64,000 nt of DNA from Cognataquiflexum nitidum (GCF_022538055.1 NZ_JAKZAM010000018.1:1-64000), one strand, 5' to 3'. Counted from the stretch's first letter, positions 51,171-60,914 are shown. Notes: generated by a model not told the origin, from the letters alone. A program made the numbers and translations.

Positions 51171-52075
51171 ATTCACGCAGAGACGCAGAGGAAAAAAAGA
51201 AGGGAATTAAAAATGCTGAATGAATAATGGTTTGGGAGGTACTATTATCGACGGGGGATATGATCCTGAAGGGATCACATAATCATAACCCCGAGTAAGG
51301 AACGCAACTCGGGGATAAAGACAAAAAATACGATTCCGGTTTTTGGCCGAACCAAGGAGAAGAGAGTTTTTAGAGTTTCCGCCAAAAACAGGGAAGCTCA
51401 AAATCATTTGCCTCCCATTGCAAAACCTTCCATTCTTTTGCGGTAAAAAATATACCTCACGCAAGTACACAAAGGGAAAGGGAAAAAAGTATGGGAATTA
51501 AAATTGCTGAATGAATAATGGTTTCGGAGTCACTATCATCGGCGGGGGATATGATCCTGAAGGGATCACATAATCATAACCCCGAGTAAGGAACGCAACT
51601 CGGGGATAAAGACAAAAAATACGATTCCGGTTTTTGGCCGAACCAAGGAGAAGAGAGTTTTTAGAGTTTCCGCCAAAAACAGGGAAGCTCAAAATCATTT
51701 GCCTCCCATTGCAAAACCATCCATTCTTTTGCGGTAAAAAATATACCTCACGCAAGTACACAAAGGGAAAGGGAAAAAAGCATGGGAATTAAAATTGCTG
51801 AATGAATAATGGTTTGGGAGGCACTATCATCTGCGGGGGATATGATCCTGAAGGGATCACATAATCATAACCCCGAGTAAGGAAAGCAACTCGGGGATAA
51901 AGACAAAAAATACGATTCCGGTTTTTGGCCGAACCAAGGAGAAGAGAGTTTTTAGAGTTTCGGCCAAAAACAGGGAAGTTCAAAATCATTTGCCTCCCAT
52001 TGCAAAACCATCCATTCTTTTGCGGTAAAAAATATACCTCACGCAAGTACGCAGAAGAAAAAAAGAAAAAAGAAC
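51171..52075. repeat. Three tandem 291-bp repeats
   Basis: Three head-to-tail copies start at about 51171, 51457 and 51748 and differ at only a few per cent of positions; a partial fourth start follows at about 52036. Each unit contains hairpins TGATCC/GGATCA and CCCCGAG/CTCGGGG and a longer inverted repeat GTTTTTGGC...GCCAAAAAC. Each could encode an 85-87-residue minus-strand peptide (YDYVIPSGSYPP), but there is no start signal and the frames follow the repeat, so it is not annotated as a gene. It lies upstream of the M14 gene and downstream of glmS. Confidence 0.9.
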
Positions 52076-52332
52076 ATGATGCATCCTAGGTAAAAGATTA
52101 AACCACAAAGGAACAAAAGGGAACAAAGAGAATAAGAATACAAAATTTCCAAAAAATGGTAATTGATTAATAAGCAAATCTCAAGAAAAAAAGAATCAAC
52201 CACAAAGGAACAAAGGATACAAAGATCGGGCTTTTGTTTTTTTGTGGTTCAATAAATATGATCTATTTATTTTATTGAAATAGAGGTTAAATTTTTAAAG
52301 AAATTTTCCAAAAATGGATTTGTCAATGTCCT
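52076..52332. repeat. AT-rich flank with 'cacaaaggaacaaag' words
   Basis: ACCACAAAGGAACAAA occurs twice (about 52102 and 52199) in the 257 bp between the tandem repeats and the glmS terminator. There is no gene. Confidence 0.5.
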
Positions 52333-52370
52333 AAAAAAAACTGCCCTTCGGAATTACCTAAGGGCAGTTT
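52333..52370 (-). terminator. Terminator of glmS
   Basis: AAACTGCCCTT pairs with AAGGGCAGTTT over 11 bp with an 11-nt loop; on the minus strand it is followed by eight T. It lies about 110 bp after the glmS stop codon. Confidence 0.85.
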
Positions 52371-52481
52371 CATGGTTTAAATCAATTTTTTTACCAAAAT
52401 CTAAAGAGGTAATCTGAACTCACCTTTCACCTCATACCTGTCAACTTTTTTTTACCCTTCCACCCCTAACCATTAACCCAT

Positions 52482-54323
52482 TTACTCCACCGTCACCGAC
52501 TTTGCCAAATTCCTCGGCTGATCGACATTACAGCCTCTCATGACTGCGATGTGGTAGGAAAGTTGCTGCAAAGGAACTACTGCAATCAAAGGAACAAAGG
52601 CTTCTTCTGTCTCAGGGATTTCAATCACGTGGTCAGCGAGACCCCTTACTGTCGTATCGCCTTCGGTTACTACTGCGATGATTTTGCCTTTTCGGGCTTT
52701 TACTTCCTGGATGTTGCTAACTACTTTTTCGTAAGAGCTATCTTTGGTCGCAATGAATACTACCGGCATTTCTGCATCTATCAAGGCAATAGGGCCATGT
52801 TTCATCTCCGCCGCAGGATAACCTTCAGCATGGATGTAAGAAATTTCTTTTAGTTTTAAAGCACCTTCCAAAGCTACCGGGAAGTTATACCCTCTTCCCA
52901 AATACAGGAAGTTGCGGGAATCTTTGTACTCGGCTGCAATGACTTTGATCTTTGCATCAAGTTTCAGTGCTTTTTCGACTTTGGATGGAATGGTTGCCAA
53001 TTCATTTAACAAATGCATGTACCTCGTTTCGGACAAAGTGCCTCTTTGGTATCCCAATTTCAAGGCCATCATGGTCAATACCGATATCTGTGCAGTAAAT
53101 GCCTTGGTGGAGGCTACTCCGATTTCAGGACCCGCGTGGGTGTACGAACCCGCGTGGGTTGCTCTCGGGATCGAAGATCCTACGACATTACATACTCCGA
53201 AGATGGTCGCTCCTTTGGATTTGGCCAACTCGATGGCAGCCAAAGTATCAGCCGTCTCCCCTGATTGGGAAATGGCAATGACAAAATCTTTTTCTGAAAT
53301 AACAGGATTTCTATACCTGAATTCAGAAGCGTATTCCACTTCCACAGGGATTCTTGCAAATTCCTCAAAGAGATATTCGGCTACCAAACCCGCATGCCAT
53401 GAAGTTCCGCAGGCAGTAATGATGATCCTATCGGCATTTTGGAACTTATTCATGTAATCCCTCAGGCCACCAAGTACCAACCTGCCGTTTTTGGCATCCA
53501 ACCTTCCCCGCATACAATCGGCAATAGACCTTGGTTGCTCGTTGATTTCTTTCAACATGAAATGCTCATATCCGCCTTTTTCGATGGCTTCGAGTTCCAT
53601 TTCCAATTGATTGATATACGGATTGGTTTCGACGTTCTCAATGGTCTTGATCTGAAGTTTGTTGTCACGGATGACTGCAATTTCATAATCATCCAAATAG
53701 ACCACCTGATTGGTGTATTCTATGATGGGAGTGGCATCTGAAGCCAAAAAATACTCGTTCTCGCCAACGCCGATCACAAGCGGGGAACCCTTTCTTGCTG
53801 CAATCAGCGTGTCAGGTTCTTCAATGTTCATGATCACGATGGCGTAAGCACCGACTACTTTGTGCAACGCCAATCTCACAGCCTCTTCAAGGCTGCAAGA
53901 ATTATTAAAATAGATATCCTCAATGAATTTGATAAATACCTCAGAATCAGTTTCACTTTGGAATTTGTACCCCTTGTTAATCAGGTCTGTTTTCAAGACA
54001 TCATAATTTTCAATGATGCCATTATGGATCATTGCAAATTTTTCATTGGATGAATAATGGGGATGGGCATTGACATCATTGGGTTCACCGTGGGTGGCCC
54101 AACGTGTATGTCCTATACCGATTTTTGAATTCAGGTTTTGGAAAGAACCAAGATGGTTTTCCAATTCTGATACCTTGCCCTTTTTTTTGTAAATACTCAG
54201 GCCGTCTTTGTTGAGAAGGGCTACCCCTGCGCTGTCATAGCCGCGGTATTCCAGTCTTTTAAGTCCTTTGATGATGATTGGCAGGGCTTCTTGTTGCCCC
54301 ACATAAGCTACGATTCCACACAT
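52482..54323 (-). CDS. glmS: Glutamine-fructose-6-phosphate aminotransferase
   Basis: GlmS makes glucosamine-6-phosphate from fructose-6-phosphate and glutamine, the first step of UDP-GlcNAc synthesis. The 613-residue protein has the N-terminal glutaminase with nucleophile C2 (MCGIVAYVGQQEALPII), GIGHTRWATHGEPND, and two C-terminal SIS domains (ISQSGETADTLAAIELAKSK; HAEGYPAAEMKHGPIALIDA). The C-terminal AKSVTVE is intact. Length is normal. There is no glmS ribozyme sequence upstream in the 120 bp before the start, as expected outside Firmicutes. Confidence 0.97.
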   Translation of the reverse strand: MCGIVAYVGQQEALPIIIKGLKRLEYRGYDSAGVALLNKDGLSIYKKKGKVSELENHLGSFQNLNSKIGIGHTRWATHGEPNDVNAHPHYSSNEKFAMIHNGIIENYDVLKTDLINKGYKFQSETDSEVFIKFIEDIYFNNSCSLEEAVRLALHKVVGAYAIVIMNIEEPDTLIAARKGSPLVIGVGENEYFLASDATPIIEYTNQVVYLDDYEIAVIRDNKLQIKTIENVETNPYINQLEMELEAIEKGGYEHFMLKEINEQPRSIADCMRGRLDAKNGRLVLGGLRDYMNKFQNADRIIITACGTSWHAGLVAEYLFEEFARIPVEVEYASEFRYRNPVISEKDFVIAISQSGETADTLAAIELAKSKGATIFGVCNVVGSSIPRATHAGSYTHAGPEIGVASTKAFTAQISVLTMMALKLGYQRGTLSETRYMHLLNELATIPSKVEKALKLDAKIKVIAAEYKDSRNFLYLGRGYNFPVALEGALKLKEISYIHAEGYPAAEMKHGPIALIDAEMPVVFIATKDSSYEKVVSNIQEVKARKGKIIAVVTEGDTTVRGLADHVIEIPETEEAFVPLIAVVPLQQLSYHIAVMRGCNVDQPRNLAKSVTVE

Positions 54324-54444
54324 AGATAAAAATTTAACATTCCAAATGTATACTTTTTAGAATTATCGTAAAAATTAAAGCTAAAAAAATACACTTTTAC
54401 AAAATAAAGCAACTTTTATCTACACTTCTTTAAAATAGGTTACT

Positions 54445-55794
54445 CTACAGAGATCTGCTTCTTGAATAAAAGATTTTCAGTTTGATAGTGTTTTGGTCAA
54501 TAACATAATCTCTCAATGATTGAATAATACTTCTGTCCTGAGTTGAGACACCGGGGTATAAAAGGAAGTCTCTTCTAACCATTTTCTTTCTATAAACTGC
54601 ATTCATGTGCGAAGTAATAAACTGCTTGTAATTCTTTTCGTCCTTGACGAAAGTCAATAAAGCAGGCAGGTCAGTTTGAGAAAAACTAGGTTCTGAAGTA
54701 ATAGGGTCTACTTGAAGCCTTCCATCGGGTTGAACCGCCATCGGAAGTCCATCAGTCCTAAATAGAACCTCATTGGTTTCATTCGTGAAAAACATCATGT
54801 GAAATTGTGGGGGTAGCCTATTAGGAGAATAGTTGACCAAGGGGCCCATTTCTAATGTCACTTGGTTGAAATTTGCATTGACCAATGTATCCAAAAATTC
54901 ATCTAATGGACTCATGTCTAATTTCACATACATTCCAAATGTCGATTTGCCACCTGCAAATTGGCCTAAATCATATGAGGTTGTGGGTTTTGTAACAACC
55001 TCAGTCGGTGTGCCTGTAGGATCGTTGATGACTTGGCTGAAATGTCTGGCTAAGTTAAAATTGATCCCAGTCGCGATAGGATATGCTCGAGATATAGTAT
55101 CTCCTTCGTTTTTGAAATAAAAAATGAATCCCGTGTTATTCCCTATCACAGTACTAAAACCTACATTTTCACCTTCTTCGGCTTTGAAAGCAAGGCCGGG
55201 CAAAAACTCACGGAATGAAAAGATATCCTGAAAATACCTGCCGTTTTTCAACTCTGCAAAGATTTCTTGGGTCAGTGCATTATCGATTTTGGTAGATACG
55301 ATGGTATCCTGTCTATTGGTAAAATTAAATGATGCACTGAAAGAAGGAGTAGGTTCATAGGCTACGCTACTAAAATTATAATAATCAACATCACGGATTT
55401 GCTCTGTGAGTAGGTGGATATTGATGGTTTTCGGATTGATGGTGTCAGCGGTAAGAACTTCCCGCATGCTAATCAGAAACCTGACCGAATCCAGCACTGC
55501 GTTTTCTTTGGGCCTGGCTATATCTCTGTTGAAGAATAGTCGGGTATATCCTATGCTTTCTGTTTTTCCAAAGAAATCACTTTCTTCATTTCCATAAATT
55601 AACACACCGCTGTTGGTGGTACTCAGGGAATCTTGTAGCACTACAGAAGCAGACAGGGATATTTCTTGGTAGAATACCCCTATCTGATTGTTTTCCGGAT
55701 CCAGCTCCAAACCTATATTGGAAGGATCCTCACAGGAAGTTGCAATGGTAAGAACAATGAATAATACAGCGGACAGCTTAGCCGGCCAAGTCAT
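54445..55794 (-). CDS. DUF4270 family lipoprotein
   Basis: This 449-residue lipoprotein has a signal with lipobox TIATSCEDPS (cysteine about residue 21 from this start). The first mature residues NIGLELDPENNQIGVFYQE and later YTRLFFNRDIARPKENAVLD match the DUF4270 profile, whose members are surface-exposed beta proteins of unknown function. I chose the ATG at 55794 (MTWPAKLSAVL), since a start at 55908 places a long basic stretch before the signal peptide. It overlaps the end of the glycogen synthase-like gene by 17 bp, so the two are co-translated. Confidence 0.82.
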   Translation of the reverse strand: MTWPAKLSAVLFIVLTIATSCEDPSNIGLELDPENNQIGVFYQEISLSASVVLQDSLSTTNSGVLIYGNEESDFFGKTESIGYTRLFFNRDIARPKENAVLDSVRFLISMREVLTADTINPKTINIHLLTEQIRDVDYYNFSSVAYEPTPSFSASFNFTNRQDTIVSTKIDNALTQEIFAELKNGRYFQDIFSFREFLPGLAFKAEEGENVGFSTVIGNNTGFIFYFKNEGDTISRAYPIATGINFNLARHFSQVINDPTGTPTEVVTKPTTSYDLGQFAGGKSTFGMYVKLDMSPLDEFLDTLVNANFNQVTLEMGPLVNYSPNRLPPQFHMMFFTNETNEVLFRTDGLPMAVQPDGRLQVDPITSEPSFSQTDLPALLTFVKDEKNYKQFITSHMNAVYRKKMVRRDFLLYPGVSTQDRSIIQSLRDYVIDQNTIKLKIFYSRSRSL

Positions 55795-56587
55795 TATAGA
55801 TGTTGTAATAACTTTCAAAAAGTTTCTCTTCTTCGTTGTTAATCTCACACTGTTTTTCTTTAGAGCACTCCTCGATGAGTTTGCTGAGGTTTTCGGATAT
55901 GTCTTCACTTTTGATGACTACGTCGGCATATTCCATTCCTATTTTTAGGAAGCCTTCGTAATCTTTGGATTTGAGGGGTGCAAGAATGGCGTCATCGATA
56001 TCCACCATTTTGACTTTCTCAAACAAATCGTCGCCAAATTTATGGGTAAATCCGGTATTGTAAATAGCAAAAACCGATTTTGTATCCTTAAAGAGAGGCT
56101 CGTTTTTGTAGGTAGTTTTGAGGTACATGGGGATCAGACTCGTCATCCAATCATTGCAATGTACCACATCAGGAGCCCAACCTAATTTTTTCACTGTTTC
56201 TATGACGCCTTTGCAAAAGAAAATTGCCCTTTCGTCATTGTCTTCATAGAATTTTTCATGCTTGTCATGAAACACGCTTTTTCTCTGGAAGTAGTCTTCA
56301 TTGTCGATGAAATAAACCTGAAGCTTGGCATTCGGTATGGAGGCAACCTTGATGATCAAAGGTTTCTCTTCTTCCCCTACGGCAATGTTGATCCCTGACA
56401 GCCTCACTACTTCATGCAATCTGTTCTTCCTTTCATTGATGAGTCCAAATCTCGGCACAAGAATACGGATTTCCATCCCCATTTCCTGCATCGCCTGGGG
56501 CAATGCCCTTACGAAATTTGCCACCTCAGAAGTCTGTAAAAACGGATTGATTTCACTTGCAACGTAGAGAATACGGAGTTTGGACAT
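55778..56587 (-). CDS. Short glycogen/starch synthase-like protein (GT5 N-terminal domain only)
   Basis: This 269-residue protein contains the N-terminal GT5 catalytic-domain sequence (KLRILYVASEINPFLQTSEVAN, the ADP-glucose lysine region altered to QTSE, GWAPDVVHCNDWMTSLIPMY and FAIYNTGFTHKFGDDLFEKV) but lacks the second GT-B domain, so it is roughly half of a GlgA. Similar short forms are conserved next to panC and DUF4270 genes in Bacteroidota, so this is a genuine family and not a truncation. Activity as a synthase is doubtful because KxGGL is missing; a regulatory or accessory role is possible. Confidence 0.85.
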   Translation of the reverse strand: MSKLRILYVASEINPFLQTSEVANFVRALPQAMQEMGMEIRILVPRFGLINERKNRLHEVVRLSGINIAVGEEEKPLIIKVASIPNAKLQVYFIDNEDYFQRKSVFHDKHEKFYEDNDERAIFFCKGVIETVKKLGWAPDVVHCNDWMTSLIPMYLKTTYKNEPLFKDTKSVFAIYNTGFTHKFGDDLFEKVKMVDIDDAILAPLKSKDYEGFLKIGMEYADVVIKSEDISENLSKLIEECSKEKQCEINNEEEKLFESYYNIYNDLAG

Positions 56588-56651
56588 ACCTTGTTGTGTT
56601 TAGATGAGTGATAATAAACGCACAAAGATACAAAAAAAAGCGGTAAATCCA

Positions 56652-56680
56652 TTGTATTTCTAAGGAATAATATAGTTTTG
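56652..56680 (+). promoter_or_regulatory. Probable panC promoter (TTG-N18-TAGTTTTG)
   Basis: A TTG (56652-56654) is separated by 18 bp from TAGTTTTG (56673-56680), matching the Bacteroidota -33/-7 promoter consensus. Transcription would start about 56686, giving a leader of about 27 nt to the panC GTG. Confidence 0.6.
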
Positions 56681-56712
56681 CCTCTATTTTACATTCGCAA
56701 AGTACAACAATA

Positions 56713-57561
56713 GTGTATATCCTTGGGACCAAAGAAGAGGTAAACAATAACCTTCAAATTTTCCGTAACAGCAATAAAACCATTGGTTTGGTGCCCACCA
56801 TGGGTGCTTTACATCAAGGTCATTTGGAATTAGTCAAAATCGCAAAACAATATTCCGATATTGTGGTAGTATCGATTTTTGTCAACCCTACTCAATTCAA
56901 CAACCAGCAGGACTTTGAAAAATATCCCAAAACATTGGATAAAGACTTGGAATTATTGAATAAATCCGGGGTAAATTACCTTTTTATGCCGGATACCTTG
57001 GAGATATATCCTTCAAATCCTATGCTTTCCATAGATTTTGGACATTTGGATAAAATATTGGAAGGATCCTTTCGTCCAGGTCATTTTAATGGAGTGGGAA
57101 TAGTCGTTTCCAAACTGTTAAATATTGTTAAACCCCATCAAGCCTACTTCGGTCAGAAGGATTTACAGCAAGTGGCGATCATCAAAAGGCTGGTCCACGA
57201 CCTTTCATTCGATGTCAAAATCAATGTTATTCCGACCGTGCGAGAAGAAGATGGTGTAGCCCTGTCCTCAAGGAACCTGAGACTGAATACTGAGTCGAGA
57301 CAAGCAGCCCGAATAATTTCGAAAACATTATTTTTTGCAAAATCAGAACTTTTGGGTGGTAGCCCGTGGTTAAGCATCCGGAAAAAGATCAACCAGATGT
57401 TTGAATCTGAGCCAAAAGCGAAATTGGAATATTTTGAATTGGTAACTTCTGATTCCTTTTACGTATTAGAGGATATAGGAGAAGAGAAAAATGTGTCAAT
57501 CTGTACTGCGGCTTACTTCGGTGACGTCAGGTTGATCGACAACATTTCCATATTTGATTAA
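56713..57561 (+). CDS. panC: Pantothenate synthetase
   Basis: PanC condenses pantoate and beta-alanine with ATP to give pantothenate, the coenzyme A precursor. The 282-residue protein shows the HIGH-like motif PTMGALHQGHLELVKIA, IFVNPTQFN, FGQKDLQQVAIIKRLVHDL (the substrate-binding region) and DGVALSSRNLRLN (the KMSKS-like ATP motif). The start is GTG at 56713 and no upstream ATG exists in frame. panD follows 21 bp downstream, so both pantothenate-branch genes form an operon with the next two genes. Confidence 0.96.
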   Translation: MYILGTKEEVNNNLQIFRNSNKTIGLVPTMGALHQGHLELVKIAKQYSDIVVVSIFVNPTQFNNQQDFEKYPKTLDKDLELLNKSGVNYLFMPDTLEIYPSNPMLSIDFGHLDKILEGSFRPGHFNGVGIVVSKLLNIVKPHQAYFGQKDLQQVAIIKRLVHDLSFDVKINVIPTVREEDGVALSSRNLRLNTESRQAARIISKTLFFAKSELLGGSPWLSIRKKINQMFESEPKAKLEYFELVTSDSFYVLEDIGEEKNVSICTAAYFGDVRLIDNISIFD

Positions 57562-57582
57562 ATTCGCGCAAAATTTCCCCAC

Positions 57583-57930
57583 ATGCACATTCAGGTTTTA
57601 AAATCTAAAATCCACAGGGTAAAGATTACCCAAGCAGAATTACATTATGTTGGAAGCATTACCATAGATGAGGATATCTTGGACGCTGCCAATATGATTG
57701 AAAATGAAAAAGTCGCTATCGTAAACATCAATAACGGGGAGCGGCTGGAAACCTATATCATCAAAGGAGAACGGGGAAGCGGGATGGTATGCCTCAATGG
57801 TCCTGCTGCCAGAAAAGCGCAGGTAGGCGATATCGTCATCATCATTTCCTATGCTTCTATGGATTTTGAGGAAGCAAAAAAACACAAACCGGTCATCGTA
57901 TTCCCTGATGACCATAATAAATTGATATAA
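57583..57930 (+). CDS. panD: Aspartate 1-decarboxylase
   Basis: PanD decarboxylates aspartate to beta-alanine for PanC. The 115-residue proenzyme contains the autocleavage site G24-S25 in [13 protein letters not shown], from which the pyruvoyl group forms on Ser25. [25 protein letters not shown] and [14 protein letters not shown] segments complete the double-psi barrel. Length is normal. It is 21 bp from panC and the flippase-like gene begins 2 bp after its stop. Confidence 0.97.
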   Translation: MHIQVLKSKIHRVKITQAELHYVGSITIDEDILDAANMIENEKVAIVNINNGERLETYIIKGERGSGMVCLNGPAARKAQVGDIVIIISYASMDFEEAKKHKPVIVFPDDHNKLI

Positions 57931-57932
57931 AT

Positions 57933-58934
57933 GTGAAGTTAAGCCTCAAACAATGGATTCAGGTGGCAATATCGCTCATAGTTGCTGTCTGGATTTTTTG
58001 GTTTTTATACAAAGACATCAGTCTTGATAGTCTCTTGAAGGCTGTTTCAGAAACCTCTTTCCTTTTGATAGGGATTTCTGTTTTGGTTTCCCTTCTTGGG
58101 TTTTGGCTTAGGTCCTGGCGGTGGGCACTGCTTATAGATGCTGATCAATCCTATAAAACTCCCACTTCAAGGACTTTTTGGGCACTCATGATTGGTTACT
58201 TGACCAATATGCTTGTACCGAGAGCCGGAGAATTTGCCCGCTGTGGGGTTTTGGCAAAAACCGATGGCTTACAAATGGGTAAATTATTTGGGACGGTAAT
58301 TCTGGAAAGAACCGTTGACCTTCTTTTTCTCGTTTTCACCATCTTCCTGGCATTTGTCATTGAAAGAAACCTGTTTCTGGAGCTTTTTTCGGAACTGGTT
58401 TCCCTAGAAACTTTGGTAAAAAAAGTAACCCAATACCTTCCTCTTCTAATCGGAGGCTTATTGGTCATGGCCATTTTCTTTTATTTTGCTTTTCTGAAAT
58501 ACAGAGAAAGAAATATTTTTAGAAAACTAAGGCACTTTACCAGGGATTTGGTCAAAGGTATCATCAGCATCAGGCAAGTCCGAAACCAATCGGGGTTTTG
58601 GGGAAGCTCATTTGCTATCTGGATGATTTATTATGTCACCTTGGTTTTGGTAGCTTGGGCCATACCTTCCACTGCCAACTTGTCACTTAGCTCGCTGCTG
58701 ATGGTAATGGTAATGGGAAGTATTGGCATGGTTGCACCGGTTCAGGGGGGTATAGGTACCTTTCATGCATTGGTGGCCTTCATTTTGATAGCATATGGAC
58801 TGAGTGAATCAGATGGAAAAATATTCGCTGTGATCGTTCATAGCAGTCAGGTTTTGACAATTGTCGTCCTTGGTCTTGTTTCTTTGGGAATTGTCTTTAA
58901 AATAACTGGCAAAAAAGTATCCAAATCTTCTTAA
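57933..58934 (+). CDS. Lysylphosphatidylglycerol synthase TM-region/flippase-like membrane protein
   Basis: This 333-residue inner-membrane protein has about eight helices and the LPG_synthase_TM/UPF0104 pattern: WLRSWRWALLIDADQ (about 62-76), LTNMLVPRAGEFARCGVLAK, a TVDLLFLVFTIFLAF helix and a C-terminal GSIGMVAPVQGGIGTFHALV. Family members flip or transfer lipids or glycans. The start is GTG at 57933, the only in-frame start near the gene boundary, since the ATG at 57931 reads straight into a stop. The link with panCD is operonic only. Confidence 0.82.
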   Translation: MKLSLKQWIQVAISLIVAVWIFWFLYKDISLDSLLKAVSETSFLLIGISVLVSLLGFWLRSWRWALLIDADQSYKTPTSRTFWALMIGYLTNMLVPRAGEFARCGVLAKTDGLQMGKLFGTVILERTVDLLFLVFTIFLAFVIERNLFLELFSELVSLETLVKKVTQYLPLLIGGLLVMAIFFYFAFLKYRERNIFRKLRHFTRDLVKGIISIRQVRNQSGFWGSSFAIWMIYYVTLVLVAWAIPSTANLSLSSLLMVMVMGSIGMVAPVQGGIGTFHALVAFILIAYGLSESDGKIFAVIVHSSQVLTIVVLGLVSLGIVFKITGKKVSKSS

Positions 58935-58967
58935 TTTCGTAAACACTTTAGCAAAAAATATAAAACT

Positions 58968-59654
58968 ATGATTATTCTAATTGTCGTTGTCTTCGCAGTG
59001 CTTGGATTTGTAGTCAGCTCAAAGCTGAAAAGCAAGTTCAAAAAGTATTCACAGACGCCGTTGATGGCAAATCTATCGGGAAAGGAAATTGCCGAATTGA
59101 TGTTGGCAGATAACAATATCCACGATGTCAAGGTAGTGTCTGTGGAAGGTCAGCTTACTGACCACTATAATCCTATGAACAGAACTGTCAACCTCAGTCC
59201 GGATGTATACTATGGTAGGAATGCCGCTGCAGCCGCTGTATCTGCCCACGAATGTGGCCACGCTATACAGCATGCGCGTTCTTACGCTTGGCTCAATCTC
59301 AGGTCTGCGATGGTGCCTGTCCAAAACATCAGTGGGAAAATATTGAATATTGTCTTGATCGCATCCTTATTGGGAGGGGCTTTTATGGGACTTCCTTATG
59401 AAATCATCGGGTACATAGTAGTGGGATCTTATGGAGTGATGACACTGTTCACATTGGTCACACTACCTGTGGAATTTGATGCCAGCAACAGGGCTTTGGC
59501 TTGGGTTAAAGAAAGGAATATTGTCACACCTTCCGAATTCGAAATGTCCAAAGATGCTTTGAAATGGGCAGCCATGACTTACGTGGTGGCAGCACTTGCA
59601 GCATTGGCCACCTTGGCCTATTATATCTTCATTTTCTTTGGTAACAGAGATTAA
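58968..59654 (+). CDS. YugP-type membrane zinc metallopeptidase
   Basis: This 228-residue protein has an N-terminal transmembrane helix, the zinc motif AVSAHECGHAIQHARSY (HExxH in the form HECGH, about 84-88), two central membrane helices and the downstream LPVEFDASNRALAWV motif with the third ligand. It matches the YugP/DUF2268-independent family of predicted membrane-bound zinc peptidases. Its substrate is unknown. It is followed by a strong terminator that ends the panC operon. Confidence 0.9.
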   Translation: MIILIVVVFAVLGFVVSSKLKSKFKKYSQTPLMANLSGKEIAELMLADNNIHDVKVVSVEGQLTDHYNPMNRTVNLSPDVYYGRNAAAAAVSAHECGHAIQHARSYAWLNLRSAMVPVQNISGKILNIVLIASLLGGAFMGLPYEIIGYIVVGSYGVMTLFTLVTLPVEFDASNRALAWVKERNIVTPSEFEMSKDALKWAAMTYVVAALAALATLAYYIFIFFGNRD

Positions 59655-59686
59655 GGAAACTTAAATCGAGCAAATGAGTTTACTTT

Positions 59687-59718
59687 AAGGGGCAAGAAAT
59701 TGTCCCTTATTTTTTTTT
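59687..59718 (+). terminator. Terminator of the panC-panD-flippase-peptidase operon
   Basis: AAGGGGCAA (59687-59695) pairs with TTGTCCCTT (59700-59708) around a GAAA loop, followed by A and nine T. Confidence 0.85.
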
Positions 59719-59758
59719 CTTATATATTCCAACTGAAATAATTAACCCAAATATTCTT

Positions 59759-60898
59759 ATGAATTTCGAATACACAGAAGAACATGTAGCAGTCAGGGAT
59801 GCCGCAAGGGAGTTTGCCCAATCCGAACTTTTAGCGGGTGTAATAGACAGAGATACGGAAGGGAGGTTTCCCAAGGAGCAGGTCAAAAAAATGGGTGAAC
59901 TTGGATTTATGGGCATGATGGTAGATCCTAAATACAACGGTGGGGGAATGGATACAGTCTCTTATGTGTTGGCAATGGAAGAGATTTCAAAAATCGATGC
60001 TTCAGCCTCCGTCTGTATGTCGGTAAACAATTCCCTAGTTTGTTGGGGATTGGAAAAATATGGTTCTGAAGCCCAAAAAGAGAAGTATTTGAAGAGATTG
60101 GCGGCCGGGGAAATCATCGGTGCTTTTTGTTTGTCTGAACCTGAAGCCGGTTCGGATGCTACTTCCCAAAAGACTTCTGCTGAATTGGCAGGTGATCACT
60201 ATATCCTCAATGGTACCAAAAACTGGATTACCAACGGAAGTTCTGCCTCTGTCTACCTTGTCATCGCCCAGACAGATGCTTCCAAAGGTCATAAAGGAAT
60301 TTCTGTATTTATCGTAGAAAAAGGTCAGGAAGGATTTGTAATTGGAAAAAAAGAAGATAAATTGGGCATTCGAGGCTCTGACACCCATTCCTTGATGTTT
60401 TCTGATGTAAAGGTTCCCGTTGCCAATAGGATTGGAGAGGAGGGATTTGGATTTACTTTCGCCATGGAAACACTTAACGGCGGAAGGATCGGAATTGCAG
60501 CCCAAGCATTGGGAATAGCATCAGGAGCTTATGAATTGGCACTTACTTATTCCAAAGAGCGAAAAGCTTTTGGAAAGCCTATCAATCAGCACCAAGCCAT
60601 CCAATTCAAATTGGCAGATATGGCTACCCAGATCGAAGCAGCGAGGCTTCTTGTGCTTAAAGCCGCCTGGCTGAAGGACGAAGGAAAAGATTATGCCTTG
60701 GCTAGCGCTATGGCCAAACTCTATGCCTCAGAGGTTGCGATGAATGTCAGCATCGAAGCGGTTCAGGTTCACGGTGGCTATGGCTATGTCAAAGAGTACC
60801 ATGTAGAACGATTGATGCGGGATGCAAAAATTACACAAATCTATGAGGGGACAAGCGAAATTCAAAAAATAGTCATATCAAGAAGTATAATAAGATAA
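59759..60898 (+). CDS. Acyl-CoA dehydrogenase (short/medium chain)
   Basis: This 379-residue FAD enzyme performs the first step of fatty-acid beta-oxidation or of branched-chain amino acid catabolism. It has the N-terminal helical domain, the FAD/substrate motif CLSEPEAGSDATSQKT, WITNGSSASVYLVIAQTD, a C-terminal domain with QVHGGYGYVKEYHVERLMRD and the catalytic glutamate in AKITQIYEGTSEIQKIV. Length matches the butyryl/short-chain group. It starts with ATG after a terminator and ends before a bidirectional terminator, so it is monocistronic. Confidence 0.95.
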   Translation: MNFEYTEEHVAVRDAAREFAQSELLAGVIDRDTEGRFPKEQVKKMGELGFMGMMVDPKYNGGGMDTVSYVLAMEEISKIDASASVCMSVNNSLVCWGLEKYGSEAQKEKYLKRLAAGEIIGAFCLSEPEAGSDATSQKTSAELAGDHYILNGTKNWITNGSSASVYLVIAQTDASKGHKGISVFIVEKGQEGFVIGKKEDKLGIRGSDTHSLMFSDVKVPVANRIGEEGFGFTFAMETLNGGRIGIAAQALGIASGAYELALTYSKERKAFGKPINQHQAIQFKLADMATQIEAARLLVLKAAWLKDEGKDYALASAMAKLYASEVAMNVSIEAVQVHGGYGYVKEYHVERLMRDAKITQIYEGTSEIQKIVISRSIIR

Positions 60899-60914
60899 TC
60901 AAATATTAATCAAT

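Noticed and set aside
51207..52046. Three 85-87-residue open frames in the tandem repeat
   Set aside because: The frames are a by-product of the repeat sequence; no start signals and no known family.
53113..53165. Short GC-rich direct repeat inside glmS (ACCCGCGTGGG)
   Set aside because: It encodes the normal SYTHAGPEIG region of GlmS and simply reflects codon choice.
54324..54444. glmS ribozyme upstream of glmS
   Set aside because: No matching core or length; the upstream stretch is a short AT-rich promoter region.
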